The notes beneath the pieces are model-generated. The model searched no databases and had not been told where the DNA came from. It worked only from the letters and a program-made list of their open reading frames with translations. A program made the translations under genes and the position numbers. This document shows, piece by piece, positions 53,850 through 64,000 of a stretch of 64,000 nucleotides of DNA. The stretch's first letter is position 1, and the number at the start of each line of letters is the position of its first letter. This DNA comes from Nannochloris sp. 'desiccata'. Lineage: Eukaryota; Chlorophyta; Trebouxiophyceae; Chlorellales; Chlorellaceae. The stretch covers positions 1,054,001 to 1,118,000 of the forward strand of contig JAGTXX020000015.1 in the NCBI GenBank assembly GCA_019044685.2, read 5' to 3'.

Positions 53850-54180
53850 TATTTACGATTGAATAAGGGCGGTTTGACCCCGGAGGCAGGGTTTCGCCTC
53901 GTTTTTTGTCGCGTGTAAGTAAGTGAATGTAAGAGCGAAAGCCTCGTTAGGCAGGGCTGTGGGAGGGCGAGCTAGGCCTGCAGAAGGGGCAAGGCTCGGG
54001 CGGCGTCGAGGGGTCGAACGAGGTAGGGGACCGGCAAAGGGCGGTTGGCCCCAAATTTTTTGCAAGGTTCGCAGCGGCAACGTGCAGGGTATAGGTAGAT
54101 ACGCATTGCGAATACGGCGATATTGCGCGAGCGAAAAGTGACGCAGCCGGGAAAGTGAGGTGCGACACGTTCAAGGTTCT
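53850..54180. other. GC-rich intergenic patch, possible non-coding RNA
   Basis: Base composition rises sharply compared with both flanks. It has two related parts: gggcggtttgacccc followed by a hairpin (gaggc ... gcctc) and a run of six T at about 53905, and gggcggttggcccc followed by aaatttttt at about 54055. Hairpin plus T-run resembles a Pol III end, and aaattttttg resembles an Sm site. I could not match it to U1-U6, SRP, RNase P or tRNA. Short ORFs on both strands look like chance. Confidence 0.3.
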
Positions 54181-54530
54181 GGACGCTCTTTCATCGCTGT
54201 CATTGCCGTTGACTTTCGTTGTTGTTTTTTCCCCCTCGATCTGTAACTCTTTCTTTCTATACACTATCCTGCCCTTATAGCGAATAATAAACTCTTCACA
54301 CCGACCAAATATTGAATCGAATTCTGACAATGCCAGGCAGTAAACGAAGCTGTGGCGGCCGAAATGAAAAGCACGCTCAAAGTGTCCGGCTAAACTGGTT
54401 CTCTGTAAGATCAGTTCAAGAGAATGTGTGTAGTAGTATATTTACAGTACGAAAAAGTTCTATATGGGAAGAATGAAGAAAATCTTTGAAAATTCGTTGT
54501 GAGACCCATAGTGGGAGAAAAAAAAAATTT

Positions 54531-54641
<111 letters not shown>

Positions 54642-55719
54642 GCAATTTTCGAAATTGTAATTATTCCTTTATATTTGATATTATTTTGTTATTGATTCTT
54701 AATTGAACTTGCTAAACATCCTAAATAAGAAAAGAAGAAAGGATGATGCACGTTGAAAAGAACAACCCAAGCCGCCCACTTGGTGGCTGTTGTTTTTAAA
54801 CGACTCTGAAAATGAAAGACACAAAGACAAAAGGGATCAATCAATGAAACACCTGAAGCGAATTTACGTCTGATCAATAGCATCGACGGCTGATCAAAGT
54901 GAAATAAGAACCACAAGAGCAAAGAACGAAAGAAAAGAAAGAAAGGAAGGGTATCATTGCAAATGATGATACCAGAAATAACGAAGAAGAACACAATCAA
55001 AGTGTTCCACTAATGGGAGAAGTTGAAATTATTCCACGAGACAGTTGTTATCAACACCAGAGAAAGATAAAAGAGAGAAGATCAATTCTTGAATAACGAG
55101 GCTCTTCAAGGTCAAAGCGAGGAAGAGAAGTTGGTTGTTCGTGCATTTGATTTCCTAAAAACTATTAAAAAAGAAGGACTCCTTTCCTAATACTAAAATA
55201 AGAGACAAAATAAGACTGAATGCTTAATTTTTTAGGAATGATACTAAGTTTCGTTTGAATTAATAATTTACGATGGGTGTAGTACAAAGGCAAGAAAGAA
55301 AGAGAAGCAAAGGATTACGAAAGGAATAGGTAAAAATGGGTGGAATAATATCTAAGTATTTTGTTCAAATTTAAATATGGTAGGACAAATTCAAAAGGGC
55401 GGGGTGGGTGAAGCAGGTTTAGAAGGCGTAGGCAACAGGGTAATTGACAGCTTGCGAAATATGAACCAAGTAGATCTATAATAGCAGTATAACGTGTCCA
55501 TATGTAGTACACGTTCTATGCATGTACCATATTTATATATGTATGTCATGCCATCTCGTGTTGAAGGTGGGGAGGCGGTAGAGGAAGAGTGCAGGCGGCA
55601 AGGGAGGGAAGAAAAATCTCCTATATGAGTTCAAAGGCGGTGGTGACAATGAGGAGGGAGGGAGTCTGACGGAATCCTGAAGAGAAGCGGACCAGAATGT
55701 AGTTGCTAGCAATAATTCT
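54642..55719. other. Intergenic, purine-rich, no gene seen
   Basis: About 1.1 kb of A/G-biased DNA between the microsatellite and the RWP-RK stop codon. No ORF with family signs and no RNA gene recognised. Confidence 0.5.
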
Positions 55720-57611
55720 CTACTTATTCTTCTTTACTCCACCATTTTTAGTCCTCAAAGTATGAGTATTTTTGAAAACTTTCTGACGGAAATCCTTTAA
55801 ACATTTAGTGACGGCACGACCACGGAGGCTTTCTTCGATCTCAGTCAAAGCTCGACGTCTTTCTTCCTCAGGAAATTTGCCAATAATCTCAGCATCAGTG
55901 GTTAAAGTAGCACGTAATTTGATTAAAGACTTCAGATGACGAGACGGCCAACGAGTCAATCCAAGCCTACGGCAAATTTTCTTCAAAGTGGTCGACCCGA
56001 TGCCCATTTTCTCAGCAGCTGCATTTTGTTTATAAATAAACATTTTGGAGAGCTCTTCAAAGGTGATTTCATCAGGGTTGATCTTTTCATATGCCAACCC
56101 GCCTTGACTGCTCTCTCCGTCGCTGGAGTAGAGGGAAGAGTGGGACATGCGGCTTCCTGTGCCATCAGTGCCGTCCGTGGCGGCAGAGTCAGCAGGACAC
56201 TCTTGCTCTTGTTGCTGGTGGTGAATATTGTGCTCTGATTGACGGCGAGTACGACGGGTAGATACCATACCATCATCATCACAAATACCAGGGTGAGGAG
56301 AAGTGCCACGGCAAGGACTGTAGTTGGCAAAGTCATTAATACCACGGTCACTGCCACTGTGACCCCCACCTTCTCTTTGGCCATTAGGAAGCTCATTGGG
56401 TACATTATTTATAAAAGATGGTTTATTGGTGTTTGAAATAGGGGTCAATGCAGCCACATGAGTTGACATTGAAACTGGAACGCCAGCAAGTGCAGATACG
56501 AGTTCAGGATGGACGGCATTGTTGCTGGGCGGATGAGGAACAGGGGCATTGAAATTGCGGCCTTGAGACTGATCAGCGTGGCGAACAAAGCGCTTGGAAA
56601 GATGCTGGTGAGTGGTACGGAAACTATTGGGGATGTTCATAGCACGCCCAGCATGCACAAGGGTAATGCCATCGGGGAGAACAATAGAGGAGTTGGTATT
56701 GCTGGTGTTGGGGATAGGACACCCAGCAGGGGAGATTCCAAAGCCCTCGACGAAATGACAAGGACGAACGACTTGGTTGGAGCCAGGAACGTTGCGTTCT
56801 GCCGCTTTACGCATCTGCGTCAGAATTTCTTCCACCAGGGCAGGGCCAGAGGGAGTATAAGAGAATTCCTGGGGCTTGGCATCGGGCACCCGCTGCTCCT
56901 CCTGCTTGTTAACAAGAGAAGCATAGACTTGACCCAAAGAACCTGCTTCTTGCCTTGCAATGTTCTTTAAAGAACGAGAAAATTCAAGCTGACCCTTGGA
57001 ATATGCACCCTCTGGCTGTTGGAAAAGGCAGGAGAGAGATGGAGCAGGAAGCAGGTCCGCCAAGTCAGCGTCAGAAAAGTTGGTGGAACTGTTTTGACGA
57101 GGGACAGGCACAAATTTGAGGGCTTCTACAGGTAAAGAAGGAAGAAGAATTTTATTGTCTACTGCCTTGGGAGCAGGAGCAGGGGAAGAGTAGACGGCAT
57201 CAAGATTCATGGCAGCCTCAACAATGGAGATGACGGCAGCAGGGTGGTCGCCATGAGACAAGTCAAAAATTTGATCCGTGGTGGTTCCACTAGTGGAGTT
57301 CTCGGGGAACAGCCCTTCAGCAGAGTCACCATAGGTGCTCAACTCAGCATGGTCAGAAAGTAAACCACAGAGCGGCTGACTTGGAACCCTGCAGCAATGG
57401 ATTGGCTTATGATCAGAGAGGTATTCCTAGGGGTTTGCATGGAAGCAGCCGTTCTTTCAATTAAAAATAACTATTTGAATAGAACTTACTCTTGAAAAAG
57501 GGCCGGGGCCGGCCAAGTATCATTGAAAGGGCACTCCTCATTGCTGGCAAAATTCCAGCCTACGGAAGAAGCCTGATTTCCTGCCTTCCACGCCTCTGAA
57601 GATGTATTCAT
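55720..57611 (-). CDS. RWP-RK domain transcription factor
   Basis: Exons 57611-57490 and 57388-55720 join over a 101-nt intron, giving 596 residues. The DNA-binding domain is near the C-terminus: ITFEELSKMFIYKQNAAAEK, then MGIGSTTLKKICRRLGLTRW and PSRHLKSLIKL, an RWP-x-R variant of the RWP-RK box. The preceding 450 residues are largely disordered with no visible PB1 domain or GAF-like region, which argues against a NIN-like protein and for an RKD/MID-type or algal subfamily. Members control nitrogen responses (NIT2) or gamete identity (MID) in green algae; which applies here is unknown. Exon 1 was found by splicing and supplies the only good ATG. Confidence 0.85.
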
Positions 57612-58294
57612 CCTATGTAAATCTATCTCTGCAAATGATAAAGAGCAGCGCTTGTCAGTTGGGGGGGCTGGAGCGAGAACATGCCACTACACAATTAGGG
57701 CTTGGATTGTTTGACAAACAGGCACAGGATTTCTGCAGTCCTCTATGCCATTCCATAGGGCTCGCAGAGTGGCTCAAGTTGGCTGCTGATTTATACACTA
57801 CTATGTCAAGATGCTAGGGCATCATCATTACCTTCCAGAAAGAGCAATATTTTCTTGAATTAGATTAATCAGACGCTGTGTTGGTCGTAGTAAGGTGACT
57901 TTACAGTAATAGGCCCTAGCGCTGGGCTTTGCTCTTATATTAATGTATTCACTATATAAAATATGCTTCTATACTCTATTATTGTACTCTCCGCTCAAGT
58001 CTGCTCCTTATTATGTGGCGACAAAGCTGTATGCCTTCTCGGGCTATCCGATTTGGTAGTATTTGGGTTTGGGTTTGGGAGGCTTGCCAACCTGTCGTCA
58101 TTGCATAAGCCCTGTTTTTGATCTTTCTTTAGGCCATACACTATTGTATATCCCTATATTTGACACTGCTTAGCCTAAGCTTACTGTTATTTTACACGTA
58201 AATCAATAGATTTGAGCTTTGAGCCTCTCCCTAACATATTTGTCATCTCTGCCGACGATCATCCAAATCTCTAATCCTAACAGGAGATAACCTT
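57612..58294. other. Intergenic upstream of RWP-RK, no gene seen
   Basis: 683 bp between the RWP-RK start and the prefoldin stop, both on the minus strand. It should hold the RWP-RK promoter or a 5' UTR exon: an acceptor-like tttgcag lies about 18 bases before the start codon. No RNA gene seen. Confidence 0.45.
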
Positions 58295-59219
58295 TTACTG
58301 AGCTCCTTCTTTCGCTTTTTTCCTTTTCTCTACATCATAGTTGTATACTCTAGCTAAAGACACCTCTGTAGTCGTCACCTGGTCACGAGCATAATCAAAA
58401 TCTGTTTGAGACGCTGACAGCTGCGCCCGACACCCTTCCAATTGATTTTCCTGCATACATGACACCATCAAAATTACTCAAACATTTGTAAATACAGCAT
58501 ATAACCTGAATGAGTGAATTAATTCAAAAAAAAAAAAAAAAAAAAAAAAGAGTTAAAAACAGCCTTACAAGTAAATTTTTAGCTTCCTCTAATGAGTACT
58601 CCACCATGATTCCAGCGCCAAGCCACAGCCCTACAGAATCAACATCCCTGAGCTTTGCACGTGCATAAACTTGGTCTGATAGAGAAAAATCAACTAGCGT
58701 CTGCATATTTGAAAATCAATATGGATACCCCTCAGTTTTTGTCGAAGTATAAAAGAAAAAAAGTCTCAGGAATGTATGGCCCATGCATGGCGTCGGCGGC
58801 GAATTCCCTTTGCCTTCCCTTTTATTCGGTTTTAAGCATATTAAGGATTTGGAAGCTGAGCAGCAAACTTACAGATTCAGCCCCAGCTTCTCTTTGGTGA
58901 ATAAGGAGATCTACAGAGTCCAGACACTTTCGAATTTCAGGTTCTTTGATTGTCAGCCGCTGTCGTTTTTGCACGACCTCCTGTAGAACATAGCTATATC
59001 GTTGGAGAGTCTCACGTATCTCTGCAAGTACCTCATCAACAGGACGATCTACATAAAGAAGGGGTATACAAAATCAGATACAGGGAGCAAAGAAAAGGGG
59101 CAAGTATTGACGTAAACTCTGAGAGGTTTGTAGGGGAGAGCACCTTGAACAAACGCTGCAACGTCTTCAATGTATTTGGCCTCGGGCACAAGTTCTGCCA
59201 GTTCGGACTTCTCAGCCAT
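58295..59219 (-). CDS. PFDN3: Prefoldin subunit 3 (VBP1-like)
   Basis: Four exons: 59219-59144, 59048-58873, 58700-58569 and 58450-58295. All junctions keep frame; the product is 179 residues. Exon 1 has VPEAKYIEDVAAFV, exon 2 the first coiled coil (YVLQEVVQKRQRLTIKEPEI), exon 3 the beta hairpins with VGLWLGAGIMVEYSLEEA, and exon 4 the second coiled coil ending VSLARVYNYDVEKRK. This is the alpha-type prefoldin 3 that delivers unfolded actin and tubulin to CCT. A 20-base A run lies in the last intron (about 58526-58547). The exon 1 donor is G|GTGCTC, weaker than the others. Confidence 0.92.
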
Positions 59220-59621
59220 GTCTACTATCTCTATGGGTGATATCAATAGGGTTGATATGGGTATTGAGGCTTTATTAATGTTTCTAAGAGAATTGATCAC
59301 TTGAAATTGACTTAAATGTGTTGACTTGATTTAATAATCAGAGGTTATTGAGGCGCCAAGCGAGTAGATTTTGGATTGAGCTTAATGAAAATGGATACAA
59401 ATGTTGACATCGTGTGAAATCGAGGTAGATCAGCAAAGTTTTGAAAATATTGGCTGCTTTTTGGCCGAAAAGAAACATTTTAAGGAGGTTCTAAGCAATG
59501 AATCCCAAAGAAGAGCTTTGAAATTTTGTTTGATCACTAATATACAGTTGCTGCACCGCTAAATACTGCCGTGCATCAGCCACCAAAACCTTGTAAAATT
59601 TTAAGAGCAAGCAAATTCGCA
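59220..59621. promoter_or_regulatory. Divergent promoter region PFDN3 / FNR-like
   Basis: 402 bp between two outward-facing starts; AT-rich, no ORF with coding signs. Confidence 0.4.
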
Positions 59622-60530
59622 ATGGCTTGTGCCAGCAGTGCTCGGGGGCTTTGCAGCCCTGTTGTCAACGTAGCTTCTACAACCGCTAGCATCAGATGCC
59701 ACCAATTGAGTAAAATTGTTGCCCCATTGAGATCTGCTCGCTCCCCTGCTTTGCAAGGCCAGCCTCTCCGCTTACACAGCGGTCGCCGTCAAAGACTCGG
59801 TGCTATCATTCTCCACGCCCAGTGGGGTGCTGAAGTCGCCTTTACCGATGCCAAAATCCTCGAAACTGGTAAAGCTGCAGATAATCTCCACCGCTGCCTT
59901 GTAGATATCGGTTCTCTCGCCTCTGATTACACCACCCCTGGCCAATTCCTGCAAGCCAAGATTGCTGCAGATGGCAAAGCTGGCTTTTTCGCCATCGCCT
60001 CCGCCCCTGATTCCAACAACGCTGGTGTTGTAGAGCTTCTCATCAAACCTAATGGCGAAGCTGCTGAAGCTATCTGCGCTGCTACTGAAGGGGCTATTGT
60101 CAAAGTCAGCCCCGTTATGGGCAAAGGTTTCTTAATTGATAGAATCCCTGCAGATTCTTTTAAAAGAGTCTATTTGTTCGCTACAGGGTCTGGAATCTCA
60201 CCCATTAAAGCTTTAATTGAGTCTGGAAAGCTCAATGCGAGTGCTAGAGACCAGGTAACTTTGTATTACGGAACCCGCACTCCCGCTGCAATGGCGTTTG
60301 AAAATAAATTAAGTCACTGGGAGCAGGAATTTGGCGTGAAAGTAGTGCCTGTATACTCTCAAGAAGGGCAAGGATACGTTCAAGACATGTTTTTAAGTCA
60401 AGGTGGTGTTGTTGGAGGTTCTGAAGGTGTTGCAGCAGTGCTCTGTGGCCAGAAAGGGATGGCAGAAGCGGTGACGGAGGCGCTGACCGCTGCTGGCGTT
60501 GCTAAAGAACATATCCTTATGAATTTCTAA
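59622..60530 (+). CDS. Plastid FNR-like oxidoreductase (pKIWI502-like)
   Basis: Intronless, 302 residues from ATG 59622. The first 60 residues are Ser/Ala/Arg-rich (plastid transit peptide). The rest has the ferredoxin-reductase layout: FAD domain with PGQFLQAKI and FAIASAPDS, then the NAD(P) domain with VYLFATGSGISPIKALIESG, LYYGTRTPAAMAF and VLCGQKGMAEAVTEAL, ending in HILMNF. The family is that of the plant fruit protein pKIWI502, a flavin reductase-like protein without a ferredoxin domain. The natural electron partner is unknown. Good match in length. Confidence 0.85.
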   Translation: MACASSARGLCSPVVNVASTTASIRCHQLSKIVAPLRSARSPALQGQPLRLHSGRRQRLGAIILHAQWGAEVAFTDAKILETGKAADNLHRCLVDIGSLASDYTTPGQFLQAKIAADGKAGFFAIASAPDSNNAGVVELLIKPNGEAAEAICAATEGAIVKVSPVMGKGFLIDRIPADSFKRVYLFATGSGISPIKALIESGKLNASARDQVTLYYGTRTPAAMAFENKLSHWEQEFGVKVVPVYSQEGQGYVQDMFLSQGGVVGGSEGVAAVLCGQKGMAEAVTEALTAAGVAKEHILMNF

Positions 60531-60739
60531 GAGAAATAAAATTTAATTTTTCTGTTACATTCTTTCTTTTCAGTTGATTTTCTTGGGGTAAAAACGCAGT
60601 TGGAATTCTTTTCCCAGAATTATCTTCGGGGTTTTTTTTTTTTTTTCCATTTCACTTCTACTGCACTCTATTTCATTTAAATTTATGGTATTACACTTGG
60701 TGTAAGAAAGGGGAAGTAATACTATCTCAATTACTCTAT

Positions 60740-61966
60740 CTAATACCCTAATCTTTCCAACTGGGCAGTATCTTCTCTCCACCCTTCTTCCACCTTGACG
60801 GAAAGTTCCAAGAATATTTCCCGCTCTAAAAATTCTTCAATTTCCTCTCTTGCTGCCGTAGATAAAGCCTTAATAGCCGATCCTGCTGCGCCTAATATTA
60901 TCCCCACATGGCGTTTCTTCTCTACAATAACATGGGCTTTGACCAGCGCCTTTGCAGGTGGTTTTCGTTCTTTAAACTCCACTACTTGAACGGTAACGTG
61001 GTACGGCAACTCTTGCCGATATTGTAAGAAAACCTGTCTTCTGATAATTTCACTGACAAAAAAGCGTTCAGACGCGTCAGCAACGACGTCTTTTGGGTAG
61101 AGAGATGGTCCCTCTGGTAAGTGGTTTACTACCCAGGCCGCTACTTGATCTGTATTAGCCTCGTGAAGTGCCGACGCAGCAATGACAGTTTCAGCTCGGC
61201 ATTCTTCCTTGAACCATTTTTCAAGCCTTTCTACCTCTTCTGTGGGTAAAAGATCGCATTTGTTGAGAATGACTGCCATAGGAGGGCCTTTCCAGTCTGG
61301 TCCAGGTTGCAGCATCTCTAGTGCGCCTTCTGGGCGCCGGGATGCATCAACTATCGCTAATAAGGCATCAGCATCTTTCACAGCTTGATCCACTGCGCCC
61401 ATCATTCTTTCCTCCAGCTCGTTGCGGCGTTCTGCAATTATTCCAGGGGTATCTAGGAATACAGCTTGATGTCCTGGCTCTGACCAGATACCTAAAATTT
61501 TGTGTCGTGTGGTTTGAGCTTTCTCGGTCACAATGGACAATTTTTGACCTAAAAGAGCGTTTAAGAGAGTGCTTTTGCCGGCATTTGGGCGACCAATGAT
61601 GGCCACAAAGCCGGCGCGGTGACCAGGAGGGTCTTCTTGGAATTCAATCTCGTCTGAATAGTCCGGGGCGGAAATTTCTTCAGTACTCACGCCAGATAAA
61701 ATATTAGCTGAGAATTCTGATAAGTTCGTCTCTTGGGGCTGGGATGATGGTTTTGGGCTGCCACGAGGGTTCCTAGATGAGGGTGATTTTGTTTTAGGGC
61801 CACTTTGCTGATGAGGTCCCTTTGGAGATGGGCGTTTGCGTTGCTTGCTAGGCTCTGCACTGTCGCCGGCGGCGGTGGGGGCCGCACATGCAATATGAAA
61901 AATTGCCCGTCGAGGAGCAATCATAACTCCAGTATTCCTTTGCGTTGTTACTGCTGGCTTTATCAT
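60740..61966 (-). CDS. ERA: Era-family GTPase, plastid-targeted
   Basis: Intronless, 408 residues. A long N-terminal region (about 115 residues, basic then Pro/Ser-rich) suits plastid or mitochondrial targeting. The G domain shows GRPNAGKST (G1), a TT effector region (KAQTTRHKI), DTPGII (G3), NKCD (G4) and SALHE (G5). The C-terminal KH domain follows (HVIVEKKRHVGIILGAAGSA, IEEFLEREIFLELSVKV), ending DTAQLERLGY. Era binds the 3' end of small-subunit rRNA and helps 30S assembly. Plastid rather than mitochondrial location is inferred. It is divergent from the coiled-coil gene at 62265. Confidence 0.93.
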   Translation of the reverse strand: MIKPAVTTQRNTGVMIAPRRAIFHIACAAPTAAGDSAEPSKQRKRPSPKGPHQQSGPKTKSPSSRNPRGSPKPSSQPQETNLSEFSANILSGVSTEEISAPDYSDEIEFQEDPPGHRAGFVAIIGRPNAGKSTLLNALLGQKLSIVTEKAQTTRHKILGIWSEPGHQAVFLDTPGIIAERRNELEERMMGAVDQAVKDADALLAIVDASRRPEGALEMLQPGPDWKGPPMAVILNKCDLLPTEEVERLEKWFKEECRAETVIAASALHEANTDQVAAWVVNHLPEGPSLYPKDVVADASERFFVSEIIRRQVFLQYRQELPYHVTVQVVEFKERKPPAKALVKAHVIVEKKRHVGIILGAAGSAIKALSTAAREEIEEFLEREIFLELSVKVEEGWREDTAQLERLGY

Positions 61967-62264
61967 TACTTCTCAGGCTTTCTATTCGGGTATTCCTGTC
62001 AAATTGGCAATGATTAATATATAATTCGTGGCATGCATAATCTAAATTGTATTCTGACGCTGAAATTAATTGACAGCAACTGTATACATGGAATTTTACG
62101 TTTGTAGTAAACGTTCTGATATGGAATTATTTGAAATAATAACAGAAATAGCCAAACGGGGAAATGGCCCATTCAATGATTGTTTGAAAATTATATCAAA
62201 AGTCAAACGTCTTTATCAAGACTAAACATCATCTTTAGAGCACAGATTTTGCTTATTTGTAAAC

Positions 62265-63002
62265 ATGGACACCTTGGAAAGACTGTTAACTGAGCTAAAG
62301 AGGGACCGGAGAGAGGTTGACCCATCACTACAACGAGATCACTTCACAGATGCATCTTGCAGTAGTCCTGAAGACCCATGGTCTCGTCTTGCCCAGTTAG
62401 AGGGCCGGTTGCGATCTTGTGATACTCCACATGACGAACAAATCGAACTTACAGAATCAGACTACTCCAGGGAGAGCCTGTCTACCCCAAGTGCTTCTTC
62501 TGAAATTCACGTCGACTGGGCGATGGTTAATAAAGAGCTCTTACAACGCGGGTTGCCTCCTGTGTTGGATGAGATGAGTAAAGACGGGCTGCCTACCCCT
62601 CAAGCGGCGCAAACGGCCTTGCAATGTGCCCTGCAGGAGCTTACAAGGTTACACCATCAGGCGGAGGCTCTGAAAACTGCTGCTGAATTGGCCATTCAAC
62701 GAGAGGCTGCAGCCGTGAAAAAGCTCCAAATGGAAGCTCGAAATTTTCCCAAAGAGGAAAAAGAGTGGCAAAAGCTTGCTTCAAAAGCACAGGAGGATGC
62801 TGCAAGGGCTAAAGAATCAGAAATGGCAAGTCGGCATTCTTCAAGAGAAGCTGCTCTGGAGGCTGCTGCCTTGAAAACAAGTTTAGACCGTCTTCAAAGG
62901 CAGGCATTTGCAAAGAATTCAGAAAACGAAGCATTAAAACAGCAGCTTCAAGGTTATCTTGATAAAGAGACCCAGATACATCTTGCTGCGAAAGAAAGGT
63001 GA
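62265..63002 (+). CDS. Coiled-coil protein, possibly ADIP/SSX2IP-like, may be truncated
   Basis: ORF of 245 residues. After an acidic Ser-rich start, WAMVNKELLQRGLPPVLDEM is followed by long helices rich in Ala/Glu/Gln/Lys (EWQKLASKAQEDAARAKESE, LDRLQRQAFAKNSENEALKQ). This order, an N-terminal WxxVNxELxxxGxP-like block plus coiled coil, resembles the ADIP (afadin/alpha-actinin-binding) family linked to centrosomes and cilia, but the match is loose. The ORF stops inside GAAAGGTGAAAGC, which looks like a splice donor (AG|GTGAAA), so the coding sequence probably continues in a later exon. A gag-like ORF starts 190 bp on, so an inserted element may lie in the next intron. Confidence 0.5.
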   Translation: MDTLERLLTELKRDRREVDPSLQRDHFTDASCSSPEDPWSRLAQLEGRLRSCDTPHDEQIELTESDYSRESLSTPSASSEIHVDWAMVNKELLQRGLPPVLDEMSKDGLPTPQAAQTALQCALQELTRLHHQAEALKTAAELAIQREAAAVKKLQMEARNFPKEEKEWQKLASKAQEDAARAKESEMASRHSSREAALEAAALKTSLDRLQRQAFAKNSENEALKQQLQGYLDKETQIHLAAKER

Positions 63003-63191
63003 AAGCTTTCTGGCAAGAAAGCTGTGGCTTTCTGAAGCAACCAGCTTATAGGTAGCTGGACAGCTTCCAGCTGGTTATCTTGTGTAATCTTATTGATCTG
63101 AGGTTTATTTCTCTATTCTAAGTCCTACGCAAGCTCTTCCCCATTAGTTTACTTCTTCAAATCTAGATCTCAACTGTCCTTTTCATCTGCA
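63003..63191. other. Junction region between coiled-coil gene and gag-like ORF
   Basis: 189 bp with short repeats (cagcttccagctgg, aagctgtggctttc). It may contain the left end of the inserted element. No terminal repeat can be proven because the right end lies outside the window. Confidence 0.3.
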
Positions 63192-64000
63192 ATGGCCCCT
63201 ACTCCTAAGCCCCTTTCTGCTGCTCAGCAGAAGAGAGCTGATGCCGCCGCGGCTAAAGCTGCTGAGGCAGCCGCCGCCGAAGCTGCAGCGGCCGCCGAGA
63301 AGGAAGCTGCCGAAAAAGAGGAATCCGAGATCCTCATGTTCGACCCTATTCCACTCCCCGCACTGCCTGTGGCCATGCGTCGTGAACTTCCTTCTGACGC
63401 AGAGATTGTCCAATTGGACTCCCTGGTCAAGCGGGCTGAACTTCGCTCCCTGGGCGAAGCTTACACCGCATTGGGCACAGCCCAACAAGTGACCAACATG
63501 CTCACCACCGGTGACCACCCTCCTGAAGCTTTCCAGGAAACGCTGAGCGCTCAGCTCGCTATCGGTAAGTCTCGCTGCCCTTGTCTTATTGCCAAGCTCA
63601 CTAGCTGCAAATCTTCACTCGGGATTCTCCTAATCTCCGTTAGTTGGACGTCTCATTCGTCCCCAGTCCTCAGTACTGGCTGCGGTCCCCCGTACCGATA
63701 AGTTCTCAATACTTCTCTCCTTCTTTGTTCAGCGATCCCTGTGGTCCAGGAGCAAATACGCAACCTCATCGTGCTGGGCACCCATGGGCAGAAGGTGGCT
63801 CGCAACCTGCAAGCTAACCGGGTGCCTAACCGTTTTGGCCACGACAGCGACTACGCCGCTGCTCTTGACAAGGCCCTGAAGGATGCGGCTAAGGCTCAGC
63901 CCAGTAAGCGCCCTCGCTCGCAGTCTAACTGGCGCGGCGGTTCCTCCGGCGCCCGTGGCTCCGGTTCTGGCCAGCACCGCCCTGCTCAGACCGAGCAGGC
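63192..64000 (+). mobile_element. Gag-like ORF of a probable retroelement, cut by the window end
   Basis: Exons 63192-63564 and 63733-64000+ join over a 168-nt GT-AG intron. The product is Ala/Glu-rich at first (AAAAKAAEAAAAEAAAAAEK), then ELPSDAEIVQLDSLVKRAEL, an alpha-helical middle, IRNLIVLGTHGQKVARNLQA, and a basic Gly/Ser/Arg tail (KRPRSQSNWRGG). This order resembles the gag-like first ORF of DIRS/tyrosine-recombinase retroelements. GC content and G/C-ending codons are well above those of neighbouring genes, which suits a foreign or multi-copy element. No reverse transcriptase is in view, so the class is unproven; it could also be a host nuclear protein. Confidence 0.4.

Overview
This is a nuclear segment from a eukaryote with plastids, most likely a small unicellular green alga (Chlorophyta). 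The evidence is a plant-type phytoene desaturase, a catalytically dead isoamylase of the ISA2 type, a plastid-type formate/nitrite transporter (NAR1-like), an RWP-RK factor, a plastid-type Era GTPase and a plastid FNR-like reductase. These sit beside ordinary eukaryotic genes (complex I, proteasome, RPS18, prefoldin). Genes are dense (about one per 1.8 kb) on both strands. Introns are few, short (about 80-390 nt) and GT-AG, and often fall just after the start codon. Base composition is moderate, and Ala/Gln/Ser/Gly tracts are common. A Picochlorum-like trebouxiophyte would fit, but I cannot fix the species. Layout, left to right. 1-10.2 kb: 3' part of DNA ligase I, complex I NDUFS8, an mTERF protein, a 1.9 kb segment with a fungal-looking Mug135-like coiled-coil gene lying between two copies of the mTERF 3' end, then the WD40 genes CDT2 and WDR5. 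10.2-22.3 kb: tubulin cofactor D with an in-frame stop, ISA2-like isoamylase, a metallothionein whose last exon is partly tandem-duplicated, a tail-anchored PARP16-like gene, and a NAR1-like transporter. 22.5-33.8 kb: a long coiled-coil protein, a TraB-domain protein, a 1.2 kb element with about 62-bp terminal inverted repeats, an AT-hook protein and a RING protein. 34.5-43.7 kb: TMCO1, RPS18, a C3HC zinc-finger (NIPA/Rsm1) gene, phytoene desaturase, a long inverted repeat (two arms of an unrecognised gene) and SGF11. 43.9-53.7 kb: ATG11, the convergent proteasome genes RPN3 and PBC/PSMB3, a CGR1-like gene, a LYR plus YccV-domain gene, and a FABP-like fusion. 53.7-64 kb: a 2 kb gene-poor stretch with a GC-rich patch and a GAAA microsatellite, RWP-RK, prefoldin 3, FNR-like, Era, a coiled-coil (ADIP-like) gene that may be interrupted, and the start of a GC-rich gag-like ORF cut by the window end. 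The genes do not form one pathway. Most are housekeeping genes, many in divergent pairs that probably share promoters. The accessory interest lies in the duplications and insertions: the Mug135-like segment, the metallothionein tail duplication, the TIR element, the inverted repeat beside PDS, and the gag-like element. Many exon models below were joined by hand from splice signals and reading-frame continuity and have not been checked against transcripts.
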